Source: Proteiniphilum acetatigenes DSM 18083 (GTDB taxonomy: Bacteria > Bacteroidota > Bacteroidia > Bacteroidales > Dysgonomonadaceae). From it: a stretch of 64,000 nt of DNA. A model generated the notes under the pieces. The model saw only the letters and a program-made list of their open reading frames with translations, was not told the DNA's origin and did not search any database. The translations under genes and the position numbers were made by a program. Shown here piece by piece: positions 53,007 through 61,886 of the stretch (its first letter is position 1; each line of letters begins with the position of its first letter). The DNA lies in assembly GCF_000380985.1 (NCBI RefSeq), contig NZ_KB905694.1, positions 248,001-312,000 on the forward strand, given 5' to 3'.

Positions 53007-54020
53007 ATGAACTTACTTGACAGTTTGATCGAAAGGGCAAAAGCGAACATACAACGGATCGTATTGCCCGAAGGTACCGAAAAGCGAACTCTGACAGCAG
53101 CCGATCAACTGCTCCGTGATGGTCTGGCAGAAATAATCCTGCTGGGAAATCCTGCAGAAATCAGGGAAATCGCAAAAGAATCAGGACTCTCCCACATCGG
53201 AAAAGCCCAAATCATCAATCCAAAAGAGCATGCAAAGAAAGAGGCATATACCCAACTTCTTATCGAATTACGTAAAAAGAAAGGGATGACATATGAGCAG
53301 GCCTCTCAATTAGTGGAAGATCCGCTATATCTGGCCTGTCTGATGATCAAAGCCGGAGATGCCGACGGTGAGATCGCCGGTGCGAAGAATACCACAGGCG
53401 ACGTACTCCGGCCTGCATTGCAAATTATCAAGACCTCACCCGGAGTAAAGGTTGTGTCGGGGGCGTTCATCATGTTCACACAAACCCCTCAATATGGGGA
53501 AAACGGGACATTACTTTTTGCAGATTGCGCCGTAATGCCTGATCCTACGGCCGAAGAACTGGCATCTATCGCAGTCGCCTCCGCACAAACGATGAAAAGC
53601 CTGGTGGGCGTAGAACCACGTGTAGCCATGCTCAGTTTCTCCACGAAAGGAAGCGCCGAACATGAGATGATCGACAAGGTACGAGAAGCAACCCGTGTCG
53701 CAAAGGAGATCGATCCGGAATTACAGATTGACGGAGAATTACAGGCAGACGCTGCACTGGTCCCCTCTGTAGGAGCAAGTAAAGCGCCGGAAAGCCCCAT
53801 TGCCGGCAAAGCCAATGTACTGGTTTTCCCTACCCTCGAAGCGGGAAATATCGGTTACAAACTGGTACAGAGACTGGGAAACGCAGAAGCTGTCGGACCG
53901 GTACTGCAAGGCATGGCTGCTCCGGTAAACGATCTTTCACGTGGCTGCTCTGTAGAAGATATTTACAACATGGTAGCCATTACAGCCAATCAGGCTATCG
54001 GATTAAAACAAAATAAATAG
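53007..54020 (+). CDS. pta: Phosphate acetyltransferase
   Basis: The 337-residue enzyme is the short form without the N-terminal DRTGG domain. It has [77 protein letters not shown] and the end [20 protein letters not shown]. It exchanges acetyl-CoA and phosphate for acetyl phosphate, which the ackA product uses to make ATP. It is followed nine bases later by a dehydrogenase homologue and then ackA. Confidence 0.95.
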   Translation: MNLLDSLIERAKANIQRIVLPEGTEKRTLTAADQLLRDGLAEIILLGNPAEIREIAKESGLSHIGKAQIINPKEHAKKEAYTQLLIELRKKKGMTYEQASQLVEDPLYLACLMIKAGDADGEIAGAKNTTGDVLRPALQIIKTSPGVKVVSGAFIMFTQTPQYGENGTLLFADCAVMPDPTAEELASIAVASAQTMKSLVGVEPRVAMLSFSTKGSAEHEMIDKVREATRVAKEIDPELQIDGELQADAALVPSVGASKAPESPIAGKANVLVFPTLEAGNIGYKLVQRLGNAEAVGPVLQGMAAPVNDLSRGCSVEDIYNMVAITANQAIGLKQNK

Positions 54021-54029
54021 TCGCAGGAT

Positions 54030-55007
54030 ATGAGTGAAATAATCATAGAGCCTATTGAGAATTACGGACTTACGATCTCCTCCGAAAGCAAGAATAAACC
54101 ATTGTTCTCGAAGATCGGGGTAGTAGGTGCCGGGAAAGAGGGACGGACCATCATCAATATGGCTGCAACAGCCGGTATGGAGGTGGTCTTTTTAGATGAG
54201 TCGCAGGAGCGAATCGATTTTGTTATAGGTGAATTGGAGAAGATCATGGATCAGAAGATCAGCAGTTGGGGATTGACACCATCAGAAAAAAAGATCATTA
54301 TGAACCGTATCACTCCTACTCTTGTGTATGAAGATTTCAAAGGCTGCGACCTTGTAATAGAGTGTACACGGTATTCGGAAAGCGGTCGTCGTAGTACGCC
54401 GCTACGTAAGAATATCTTCAAAAGATTGGAAGAGATACTGGATGAAGATGCCATCATCGCCTCCAACGGATCTACTGTAATCATCAGTGAGCTGGCTGCC
54501 GATCTCGTTCATAAGGAGCGCTGCGTGAGCCTCTATTTCCCTGTGTCGCATCCCGATGCCCGCATCCTGGAGATCGTGAGCGGTATGTACACGTCGGAAG
54601 AGGTTTATCACAAGATGGAGATCTTTGCCAAATTGATCAAATACAAGCCTCACCGTATTAACGAAAGCAACGGGAACGTAAGCCTGCGGATGCTGGTAGT
54701 TATGATCAATGAGGCTTGCCAGATTCTGTTGGAAAGAGTCAGTTCCATAGAAGATATTGAAGAGACTTTTACTATCATTTACGGTCAACGCTACGGTATT
54801 TTCCGTATGGCTGATATTATCGGGATAGAACGCCTTGTCACACTCATGGAGGCCATGTTCAACGATTTCGGGGCGAAGCATTATAAGCCCAATCCTATTT
54901 TATGGAAACTGTACCGTTCCAACCAATTGGGTGTGCGTACAGGAAAAGGGTTCTATATTTACGATAGTGACGGGAACCCGGTATCCATCAACAAAAACAT
55001 AGTTTAA
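54030..55007 (+). CDS. 3-hydroxyacyl-CoA dehydrogenase homologue with altered active site
   Basis: The 325-residue protein has a 25-residue lead and then the Rossmann motif GVVGAGKEGRTI (33-38). The family segments EKIMDQKISSWGLTPSEKKI, DLVIECTRYS, IIASNGSTVIISELA and TGKGFYIYDSDGNP are present. Where active enzymes have the catalytic His of HFFNP, this protein reads SLYFPVSHPDARILEIV, with Tyr169 at the His position. Redox activity on 3-hydroxybutyryl-CoA is therefore doubtful. Its place between pta and ackA suggests a role around acetyl-CoA, but this is a guess. Confidence 0.85.
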   Translation: MSEIIIEPIENYGLTISSESKNKPLFSKIGVVGAGKEGRTIINMAATAGMEVVFLDESQERIDFVIGELEKIMDQKISSWGLTPSEKKIIMNRITPTLVYEDFKGCDLVIECTRYSESGRRSTPLRKNIFKRLEEILDEDAIIASNGSTVIISELAADLVHKERCVSLYFPVSHPDARILEIVSGMYTSEEVYHKMEIFAKLIKYKPHRINESNGNVSLRMLVVMINEACQILLERVSSIEDIEETFTIIYGQRYGIFRMADIIGIERLVTLMEAMFNDFGAKHYKPNPILWKLYRSNQLGVRTGKGFYIYDSDGNPVSINKNIV

Positions 55008-55010
55008 CCG

Positions 55011-55080
55011 GATTCAAGATTCCAAATTCAAGATTCAGGATTAAGAATTAAGGATTTGAAAATCAAAATAATTGAGATAT
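55011..55080 (+). repeat. Degenerate tandem tract before ackA
   Basis: About six imperfect copies of a GATTCAAGATT/ATTAAGGATT theme with a period of about 10-11 bases fill the spacer. Confidence 0.55.
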
Positions 55081-55094
55081 AAAGAACAAAGAAG

Positions 55095-56297
55095 ATGAAG
55101 ATATTGGTCTTAAATTGCGGAAGTTCATCCATCAAATATAAGCTTTTCGAAATGGAAAGCAAAGAGGTGATTGCCCAGGGAGGTGTGGAAAAAATCGGAA
55201 TGAAGGGTTCTTTCCTTAAATTCGCACTTCCCGACGGACAGAAAGTGATGTTAGAGGGCGAGATCCTTGAGCACCGTGCCGGTATTGAATATATTTTGGG
55301 TGTTCTGCTCAGTGAGAAATACGGATGCATCCAATCGTTGGACGAAATAGAGGCGGTCGGCCACCGCGTGGTGCATGGCGGTGAACGTTTCAATTCAAGC
55401 GTACTTATTACCGATGAGGTGATTGAGATACTGAATGAATGTATAGAGTTGGCTCCATTACACAATCCTCCCAACCTGAAAGGTATTTATGCGATTCAGG
55501 AACTGATGCCCGATACACCACAGGTGGGAGTCTTCGACACCGCTTTTCATCAGACCATGCCCGATTATGCCTACATGTACGGGATACCCCATTCATTATA
55601 CGAAAAATACGGCATCCGCCGGTACGGTTTTCACGGTACCAGTCATCGCTACGTTTCGGCACGTGCCTGTGAATTTCTGGGTGTTCCTTACGAAGAGCAA
55701 CGTATCATCACCGCCCATATCGGCAATGGAGGATCGGTCACCGCCATCAAAAACGGGAAATCCATTGACACCAGCATGGGAATGACTCCCGTGGAAGGTT
55801 TGATCATGGGTACCCGGTCGGGTGATGTGGACCCCGGTGTGATCTCCTACATCATGGAAAAAGAACACATGGGTACTACAGGCATCTCTACACTGTTGAA
55901 TAAATTCTCCGGCGTACTCGGTATTTCCGGAATTTCTTCCGATATGCGCGAGATCGAAGCCGGTATCAAAAATGGCAATAAACGAGCTATCCTGGCAATG
56001 GATACTTACAATTACCGTATCAAGAAATATATAGGATCATACGCTGCCGTGCTGGGAGGTGTAGATATCCTGGTATTTACGGGAGGCGTAGGCGAAAATC
56101 AGGCTATCACCCGAAGGGATGTATGCAGAAATATGGAATTTATGGGGATTGAACTGGATGAAGAGGTGAACGCCTCGGTACGTGCCAAAGAGGTAGTGAT
56201 CAGTAAACCGACTTCCAAGGTGAAAGTGGTGATCATCCCTACAGATGAGGAGTTGTCAATTGCAAATGATACGATAGAAATATTACAGGAGGCATAA
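55095..56297 (+). CDS. ackA: Acetate kinase
   Basis: The 400-residue enzyme has the N-terminal phosphate motif KILVLNCGSSSIKYKLFE, GHRVVHGGERFN, FHGTSHRYVSARA, AHIGNGGSVTAI and GTRSGDVDPG. The C-terminal TGGVGENQAITRRDVC and VIPTDEELSIANDT are also present. It converts acetyl phosphate and ADP to acetate and ATP. The gene lies 88 bases after the dehydrogenase homologue, and the spacer contains a degenerate tandem tract. Length and motif order are normal. Confidence 0.97.
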   Translation: MKILVLNCGSSSIKYKLFEMESKEVIAQGGVEKIGMKGSFLKFALPDGQKVMLEGEILEHRAGIEYILGVLLSEKYGCIQSLDEIEAVGHRVVHGGERFNSSVLITDEVIEILNECIELAPLHNPPNLKGIYAIQELMPDTPQVGVFDTAFHQTMPDYAYMYGIPHSLYEKYGIRRYGFHGTSHRYVSARACEFLGVPYEEQRIITAHIGNGGSVTAIKNGKSIDTSMGMTPVEGLIMGTRSGDVDPGVISYIMEKEHMGTTGISTLLNKFSGVLGISGISSDMREIEAGIKNGNKRAILAMDTYNYRIKKYIGSYAAVLGGVDILVFTGGVGENQAITRRDVCRNMEFMGIELDEEVNASVRAKEVVISKPTSKVKVVIIPTDEELSIANDTIEILQEA

Positions 56298-56447
56298 TAT
56301 ACATTCCCGTATGGAGAAACTCTCCTCCTATTCCTTTCAATAATCGTATATTCACCCTGTGCATATCATTGCCCGGGACATCGCCATACAGAATTCTGTC
56401 CTGATGACGGTTGCCCCCTTTCATGTTTTTTAAAAGAATAAATATTT

Positions 56448-57491
56448 ATGCCAAAAAGAATAGAATTCGGAATCGGGATGTTCGGGGATTTGGCTTTCGA
56501 TCCGGGAAAAAGAACTTTTCAATCCCCAAAGGAACGATTAAAAGAGATGATTGAGGAAGTCCGGTTGGCGGATGAATTGGGATTGGACTGTTTCGTACTG
56601 GGAGAGCACCATCGCCCCGATTATGCCGTTTCCTCAACGGAAATTGTGCTGTCGGCACTTTCGACCGTCACACGAAATATCAAACTTGGCAGCGGTGTCA
56701 CTGTACTCAGTTCGACCGATCCTGTAAAAGTATATCAGGATTATGTCACACTCGATTTACTCTCCAACGGAAGGGTAGAGATAATGGCCGGCCGGGGCAG
56801 TTTTACAGAGTCATTCCCTTTGTTTGGATATGACTTAAACCATTACAATGAACTCTTTACGGAAAAATTAGACCTGCTCTTATTACTGAACAAAGAAGAG
56901 ATCATCCACTGGGAAGGAAAATTCAGGGCGCCCATTCAGGATCAGGTCATTTATCCGCGACCGGAAAGAGAATTACCTGTCTGGATTGCTGTCGGAGGAA
57001 CACCTTCTTCCATTGAAAGGGCAGGCAGGCTGGGCTTACCCATCATATTCGCTATCATCGGAGGAAGACTGTCCCAATTCAAACCGTTAGTAGATTATTA
57101 CAAGGAGGTATACCGCCATTACGGTCATCCGGAAGATAAAATGCAAATAGGTATCCATTCACACACTTTTGTCACAGATAGCCAGGATTACCTGTTAGAA
57201 AATTATTTCCCCCATTATGCCGCCCAAATGGACAGGATTGGGAAAAGCCGCGGCTGGCAACCCTATACGCAAGCACAGTTCCGGGGAGGAATGAGCAATG
57301 AGGGTGCTCTGTTCATGGGATATATCGAGAGTGTAAAGGAGAAAATAACAGGCCTGATAGAAATGTTCGGTATTACCCGTTTCGTGGCGCATATCGATGT
57401 AGGCGCTCCTTCTCACGATGAGATAATGAGATGTATAGAATTATACGCCACAGAAGTAGTGCCGGAGATTAAAAAAAACTACAGGCTATAA
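56448..57491 (+). CDS. LLM-class (luciferase-like) flavin oxidoreductase
   Basis: The 347-residue enzyme shows GMFGDLAFDPGKRTFQSPKE, EVRLADELGLDCFVLGEHHR, IKLGSGVTVLSSTDPVKVYQ, FTESFPLFGYDLNHYNELF and PVWIAVGGTPSSIERAGRLG. These are characteristic of F420-independent, FMN-using monooxygenase-like proteins of the alkanal-monooxygenase superfamily. Substrate unknown. It lies alone between ackA and the ribosomal-protein operon, and its stop codon is inside a hairpin terminator. Confidence 0.92.
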   Translation: MPKRIEFGIGMFGDLAFDPGKRTFQSPKERLKEMIEEVRLADELGLDCFVLGEHHRPDYAVSSTEIVLSALSTVTRNIKLGSGVTVLSSTDPVKVYQDYVTLDLLSNGRVEIMAGRGSFTESFPLFGYDLNHYNELFTEKLDLLLLLNKEEIIHWEGKFRAPIQDQVIYPRPERELPVWIAVGGTPSSIERAGRLGLPIIFAIIGGRLSQFKPLVDYYKEVYRHYGHPEDKMQIGIHSHTFVTDSQDYLLENYFPHYAAQMDRIGKSRGWQPYTQAQFRGGMSNEGALFMGYIESVKEKITGLIEMFGITRFVAHIDVGAPSHDEIMRCIELYATEVVPEIKKNYRL

Positions 57492-57504
57492 AACCTGTAG
57501 TTTT
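57475..57504. terminator. Bidirectional intrinsic terminator
   Basis: A perfect 11-base-pair stem (AAAACTACAGG with CCTGTAGTTTT) encloses an 8-base loop, with A-run on one side and T-run on the other. It overlaps the stop of the LLM gene and lies 80 bases from the end of rplI, so it can serve both convergent units. Confidence 0.85.
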
Positions 57505-57583
57505 CCGTCTGTTCTCAAATACAGACACTGTTATATGATATATGCCGTAATGGCATTCAATATCGGTCCGGTTGAAGCTGGCC

Positions 57584-58027
57584 TTATTCCGCCACCACTT
57601 CAAAGGGAATATCTACTGAAACCTCTTTGTGAAGTCTTACCACAGCATTGTAGCTTCCGACTTCTTTCACTTGGTCTTTGATCACGATCAGCTTACGGTC
57701 TACTTCAAAACCTTTTTCTTTCAGTGCATCAGCAACCTGAATATTGGTAACCGAACCGAAAATTGTTCCGGTAGAACTGGTTTTTGCTCCAATAGTCAGT
57801 GTAACTCCTTCCAGTTTATCCGCAAGTGCTTGTGCGTCTGTCTTTATCTGGGCCAGTTTGTGTGCACGCTGCTTTTGGGTCTCAGCCAGTACCTTCTTTG
57901 CAGATTCGGTAGCAATGACCGCCTTACCCTGAGGGATAAGGAAATTACGGGCATATCCTTTTCTTACGTTCACTACATCATCTTTGTAGCCTAAACTCTG
58001 TATATCTTCTTTTAAAATTACTTCCAT
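57584..58027 (-). CDS. rplI: 50S ribosomal protein L9
   Basis: The 147-residue protein has the N-terminal [20 protein letters not shown], the classic [20 protein letters not shown] loop, a central helix and a C-terminal domain with [17 protein letters not shown]. It binds 23S rRNA near the L1 side and stabilises the subunit. It is the third gene of rpsF-rpsR-rplI, starting 16 bases after rpsR. Length is normal. Confidence 0.97.
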   Translation of the reverse strand: MEVILKEDIQSLGYKDDVVNVRKGYARNFLIPQGKAVIATESAKKVLAETQKQRAHKLAQIKTDAQALADKLEGVTLTIGAKTSSTGTIFGSVTNIQVADALKEKGFEVDRKLIVIKDQVKEVGSYNAVVRLHKEVSVDIPFEVVAE

Positions 58028-58043
58028 TTCTCTTCCTCCTTAT

Positions 58044-58310
58044 TTATTTCATTAAATCGGCTACGTATGGAAGCAAAGCTATATGACGAGCCCTCTTCAC
58101 TGCTTGCGCGATCCGGCGTTGAAACTTCAATGATGTACCGGTAATTCTTCTTGGTAAGATCTTTCCCTGTTCGTTCAGAAACTTCTTCAGGAATTCGGGA
58201 TCTTTATAATCGATGTATTTGATACCGTTCTTTTTGAAACGGCAATATTTTTTCTTCTTCACATCCACCGATAGCGGGGTCAGATATCTGATTTCTGTCT
58301 GTTTAGCCAT
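58044..58310 (-). CDS. rpsR: 30S ribosomal protein S18
   Basis: The 88-residue protein has [20 protein letters not shown], the conserved [20 protein letters not shown] and [14 protein letters not shown]. It pairs with S6 on the platform of the small subunit. It follows rpsF with a three-base gap. The order rpsF-rpsR-rplI is conserved; no ssb or priB gene intervenes here. Confidence 0.97.
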   Translation of the reverse strand: MAKQTEIRYLTPLSVDVKKKKYCRFKKNGIKYIDYKDPEFLKKFLNEQGKILPRRITGTSLKFQRRIAQAVKRARHIALLPYVADLMK

Positions 58311-58313
58311 TTC

Positions 58314-58748
58314 TTAATCCTCCTTTTCGTTAAGTTCTACTTCCGCTTCAACAGCTTCTGTTCTTTCTTTCTTTACTGTCTTTGCACCTTCACCGGCAGC
58401 ACGTGCTTCATGTCTTTTGCCACCTCTGTTGTTTCTTCTCTTTTCGGCATATTCCAGCGCGAATTTATCCTGTTTCACAGTTAAGAAACGGATCACACGT
58501 TCGTCACGACGGAAATTCACTTCGAGTTTATCGATTACCGACGGATCGGCTTTGAACTCCAGGAAGGCATAAAATCCTGTCGTTTTCTTGTCGATGGGAT
58601 ACGCTAATTTACGCAAACCCCAGTCTTCTTCGTTTACAATTTCGGCCCCTTGATCCGTGAGGAGGGTTTTGAATTTTTCAACCGCTTCCTTCATCTGAGC
58701 ATCAGACAAAACGGGAGTCAAAATGAAAACGGTTTCGTAATTGTTCAT
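58314..58748 (-). CDS. rpsF: 30S ribosomal protein S6
   Basis: The 144-residue protein has [40 protein letters not shown] and a C-terminal extension of about 40 residues rich in Arg, Glu and Lys. That tail is longer than in E. coli S6, and such tails are seen in Bacteroidetes. It is the first gene of the operon and lies behind a promoter with perfect consensus spacing. Confidence 0.97.
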   Translation of the reverse strand: MNNYETVFILTPVLSDAQMKEAVEKFKTLLTDQGAEIVNEEDWGLRKLAYPIDKKTTGFYAFLEFKADPSVIDKLEVNFRRDERVIRFLTVKQDKFALEYAEKRRNNRGGKRHEARAAGEGAKTVKKERTEAVEAEVELNEKED

Positions 58749-58792
58749 ACTAATTTAATTATTAATTCGTTAATTGAAAAAATTTCGAGCGG

Positions 58793-58823
58793 CAAAGATA
58801 CAATAAATTATCTAATTTGCAAA
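58793..58823 (-). promoter_or_regulatory. Promoter of rpsF-rpsR-rplI
   Basis: On the minus strand TTTG (58823-58820) and TATCTTTG (58800-58793) are spaced by exactly 19 bases, the Bacteroidetes consensus. The start codon is 45 bases downstream of the -7 box. Confidence 0.8.
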
Positions 58824-58852
58824 ATGATAATAATGATTACTTTCATCCTAAC

Positions 58853-59082
58853 AGAATGTCTTTCATAGTTTCAGAAATAGTATTCAACAAAGGGACGAGC
58901 CAGCATTAAGTAAAGAGAAAATTCAAAGAGCATTGGAGTATTTAGGTCGTATGTTTTTTGATGATACAGAATTGAATCTGAAGCTACTAAAGATAGCCCG
59001 CAACATGAAATCAAAGGGATATCATTCACAAGAAATAGCTGAAATTATTGAATTGCCTGTTGATTTAATTGATAAATTATAA
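58853..59082 (+). pseudogene. C-terminal remnant of a putative Rpn/PD-(D/E)XK-type transposase-like protein
   Basis: The frame is open from a stop near 58853 to TAA at 59080-59082; the first ATG in frame is at 58951 (43 codons). It ends KIARNMKSKGYHSQEIAEII then ELPVDLIDKL. This resembles the C-terminal helix of Rpn-family nucleases (a K-M---G-S-E-I-E-TGLS-EEI-KL pattern). The N-terminal nuclease domain is missing, so it is probably a relic. The similarity is weak and judged by eye. Confidence 0.35.
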
Positions 59083-59424
59083 GTCCGATCCCATCCTATT
59101 TAAACCCCCATTTGGGGAAATCGGTGTAAACGATTTGCTGTATTTCTTTGATCTCCCCTGCAAATCATTTTCTCATGTCTGATCAGTCACCTTTCAGGAA
59201 GACATTTTCGTTCTTCAGCAAAGACTTAATGCAATTCCTAACGATTAAAATAGTCTCCACCTTCCCGAAGGGGCTGGTAGTATTTCTCTTAAAAAACCTT
59301 GTATCCGCTAAACCGCTATCTTTTGTAGCCTCGAGACAAAAATATTCCTCTTTAGATATGTAGCCGATAATTCAACTTTTTAGACCTACGTTTGTTATCT
59401 TGATATCGTAAATCCATTCAAAAA
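59083..59424. other. 342-base spacer upstream of zwf
   Basis: No gene is supported. It contains a few short frames without family features. The last 40 bases carry the likely zwf promoter (-7 box at 59387). Confidence 0.5.
59387..59394 (+). promoter_or_regulatory. Putative -7 element of zwf
   Basis: TACGTTTG matches TAnnTTTG, 31 bases before the zwf ATG. A -33 TTTG was not seen. Confidence 0.4.
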
Positions 59425-60954
59425 ATGAAGAAAACAATCAACCAGGCGCTTGTAATTTTCGGCGCGTCGGGCGATCTTACATACCGGAAACTGATCCCTG
59501 CCGTGTTCGACCTGTTTATGAACGATTCACTACCGGAGGGATATGCTATCCTCGGGGTGAGCCGGACTGAATTCACAAACAAACAGTTCCGCAAGAAGAT
59601 GAAAGAAGGCATCCGGCAGTTTGCCCACTATAAGGAAGCGGAAGAAAAAAAGATCGACAGTTTCCTCTCCTCTGTTTTTTACCTGAGTATCGATACCGCA
59701 AAGGGAGAAGAATATATATATGTAAAAAAGAAACTGAGCGAACTGAACACAAAATTCAACCTCGGGCATAACTATATTTTTTACCTCTCTACACCGCCCT
59801 ACCTCTACCCCATCATTCCCAAATTTTTATACGGGCAGGGGCTCACATTACAGCAAAAAGGTTTCCGGAGAATTATCATTGAGAAACCTTTCGGACACGA
59901 CCTTTCGTCGGCTATCGAGTTGAATGGGCAATTGCTGGACTTTTTCCAGGAAGACCAGATTTACCGTATCGACCATTATCTGGGCAAAGAAACGGTACAA
60001 AATATGCTGGTGACCCGTTTCGCGAATGGTATCTATGAACCGCTATGGAATCGTAATTATATTCAGCACATAGAGATCACGGCTGCCGAGAGTGTCGGAG
60101 TGGAAAACCGCGGCGGTTATTATGATGGATCAGGCGCACTGCGCGACATGATCCAGAACCATTTGCTTCAGGTGTTGTCGTTAGTAGCCATGGAGCCTCC
60201 GAACAAAATAACGCCTGAAGAGATTCGCTATGAAAAAATGAAAGTATTCCGCTCCCTGCGTCCCCTGAGTAAAACCGACCTGAAAAAGAATGTGATCCGT
60301 GGACAATACACCGAAGCGACCGTACGGGGAAAACATTACAAGGGATATCGCGAAGAAACCAATGTAAAACCTGATTCGCGCACAGAGACTTATGCCGCAA
60401 TGAAGATATATATCGATAACTGGCGGTGGGAAGGAGTACCCTTTTATATCCGTACAGGAAAACGACTTCCCACACAGGTATCGGAAGTAGTCATCCATTT
60501 CAGGCCATCGCCCCAAAGGTTGTTCAAAGCAGCCGAGGGGACAGCTCATTCCGATAACCAACTTATCCTGCGTATCCAACCCGATGAAGGTATTCTGCTA
60601 AAGACCGGAATGAAAGTACCGGGAAGTGGCTATGAAGTGAAATCAGTCAATATGGATTTTCATTATTCGGACCTGAACGACCATTATATACCCAGTGCCT
60701 ATGAACGGTTGATACTCGACTGTATGGCGGGCGATAATATGCTTTTTATGCAGGGTGCCGCTGCCGAAGAGACATGGAAATTCGTACAGCCTATTCTCGA
60801 TTACTGGGAGAACGACAAGGATGCGCCCCTCCACGGTTATCCCGCCGGATCCTGGGGACCGGACGTGGCTGACGATCTTATTGAAGGCAAAGAAAACACC
60901 TGGCGCTACCCATGCAAAAATCTGGCGGAAGACGGAATATATTGTGAATTGTGA
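59425..60954 (+). CDS. zwf: Glucose-6-phosphate 1-dehydrogenase
   Basis: The 509-residue enzyme has the coenzyme motif IFGASGDLTYRKLIPAVFDL and the signature RIDHYLGKETVQNMLVTRFA with the substrate Lys and catalytic His. It also has ALRDMIQNHLLQVLSLVAME and YIRTGKRLPTQVSEVVIHF. It oxidises glucose-6-phosphate to 6-phosphogluconolactone, making NADPH. pgl follows after 105 bases. The third gene expected in many Bacteroidetes operons, gnd, is not upstream in this window. Confidence 0.96.
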   Translation: MKKTINQALVIFGASGDLTYRKLIPAVFDLFMNDSLPEGYAILGVSRTEFTNKQFRKKMKEGIRQFAHYKEAEEKKIDSFLSSVFYLSIDTAKGEEYIYVKKKLSELNTKFNLGHNYIFYLSTPPYLYPIIPKFLYGQGLTLQQKGFRRIIIEKPFGHDLSSAIELNGQLLDFFQEDQIYRIDHYLGKETVQNMLVTRFANGIYEPLWNRNYIQHIEITAAESVGVENRGGYYDGSGALRDMIQNHLLQVLSLVAMEPPNKITPEEIRYEKMKVFRSLRPLSKTDLKKNVIRGQYTEATVRGKHYKGYREETNVKPDSRTETYAAMKIYIDNWRWEGVPFYIRTGKRLPTQVSEVVIHFRPSPQRLFKAAEGTAHSDNQLILRIQPDEGILLKTGMKVPGSGYEVKSVNMDFHYSDLNDHYIPSAYERLILDCMAGDNMLFMQGAAAEETWKFVQPILDYWENDKDAPLHGYPAGSWGPDVADDLIEGKENTWRYPCKNLAEDGIYCEL

Positions 60955-61059
60955 GTTAGAAGTTGACAATTGACAATTGATAATTGATAATTGATAATGG
61001 ATAATGGACAGTTGATAATCAGAAATTTATAATTTAATAATACCAGCAATACAAAAAGG
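60955..61059 (+). repeat. Degenerate tandem tract between zwf and pgl
   Basis: About eight imperfect units of GACAATTGATAATT/GATAATGG-like sequence with a period of 9-10 bases lie between the two genes, starting right after the zwf stop. There is no clear hairpin. Confidence 0.7.
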
Positions 61060-61782
61060 ATGGAGATACAAATTTTTAAAACAAAAGACGATCTGAACCA
61101 TACTTTTACCGAGCAGATAAAGGAGATCATATCAGAAAAGGAAAGAGTGACAGTTGCCCTGTCGGGCGGCTCCACCCCTAAATCGCTGTTTGACTACTGG
61201 GCACAACTACCAAAGGGTGAAATAGACTGGAAGAAAGTCAGATTTTTCTGGGGCGATGAGCGCTGTGTACCCCCATCCGACGATGAGAGCAACTACAAAA
61301 TGACAAAAGAGCATCTGTTCGATTTAGTGCCGGTACCCAACGAAAATATTTTCCGTATCCATGGAGAAAACGATCCCGGATCGGAAGCCGTAAGGTATGG
61401 TAAACTACTCACTGGGGAGTTAGAAACGACTAATGGCGTACCTTCTTTCGATATTTTGATGCTGGGAATGGGAGACGACGGACATACCGCTTCCATTTTC
61501 CCTCATGAGATAACACTCTGGGATAGCCCGGAGAATTGTGTAACTGCTACTCACCCCGTAAGCGGGCAAAGACGGGTAAGCCTTTCCGGAAAAGTAATCA
61601 ATGCGGCAAAGAATGTTTTTTTTCTGGTAACCGGAGAAAACAAGGCGGATAAAGTGAAAGAGATCATAGAGCAGCCCGACCAGGCCGGAAAAAAATATCC
61701 CGCAGCATTGGTACAACCGGATTCGGGTAATCTTTACTGGTTCCTGGATCATGGCGCAAGCAAATCACTTCGAAACAAATAA
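61060..61782 (+). CDS. pgl: 6-phosphogluconolactonase
   Basis: The 240-residue enzyme has VTVALSGGSTPKSLFDYWAQ, VRFFWGDERCVPPSDDESNY and LGMGDDGHTASIFPH with the catalytic-region residues of the SOL/DevB type. The segment VFFLVTGENKADKV closes the domain. It hydrolyses the lactone made by zwf. Length is normal. The stop is followed by a degenerate tandem tract before the convergent DUF58 gene. Confidence 0.95.
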   Translation: MEIQIFKTKDDLNHTFTEQIKEIISEKERVTVALSGGSTPKSLFDYWAQLPKGEIDWKKVRFFWGDERCVPPSDDESNYKMTKEHLFDLVPVPNENIFRIHGENDPGSEAVRYGKLLTGELETTNGVPSFDILMLGMGDDGHTASIFPHEITLWDSPENCVTATHPVSGQRRVSLSGKVINAAKNVFFLVTGENKADKVKEIIEQPDQAGKKYPAALVQPDSGNLYWFLDHGASKSLRNK

Positions 61783-61886
61783 TCCTCCATTTTCAAGGCT
61801 AATTTATCATATCGATACATCACCAATTTATTCTTATTAAGCACATTAAAATCAGTAAATCATCAAATCGTTAAATCAACAAATCA
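61783..61886. repeat. Degenerate tandem tract between pgl and the DUF58 gene
   Basis: The end of the spacer repeats an AAATCATC/AAATCGTTAAATCAAC theme four or five times with a period of about 8-9 bases. No terminator hairpin was recognised, so the tract separates the convergent units. Confidence 0.5.

Noticed and set aside
60955-61059. zwf-pgl spacer tract as an intrinsic terminator
   Set aside because: The units are direct repeats of an A/T-rich word that contains local AATT symmetry but no GC-rich stem followed by a T-run.
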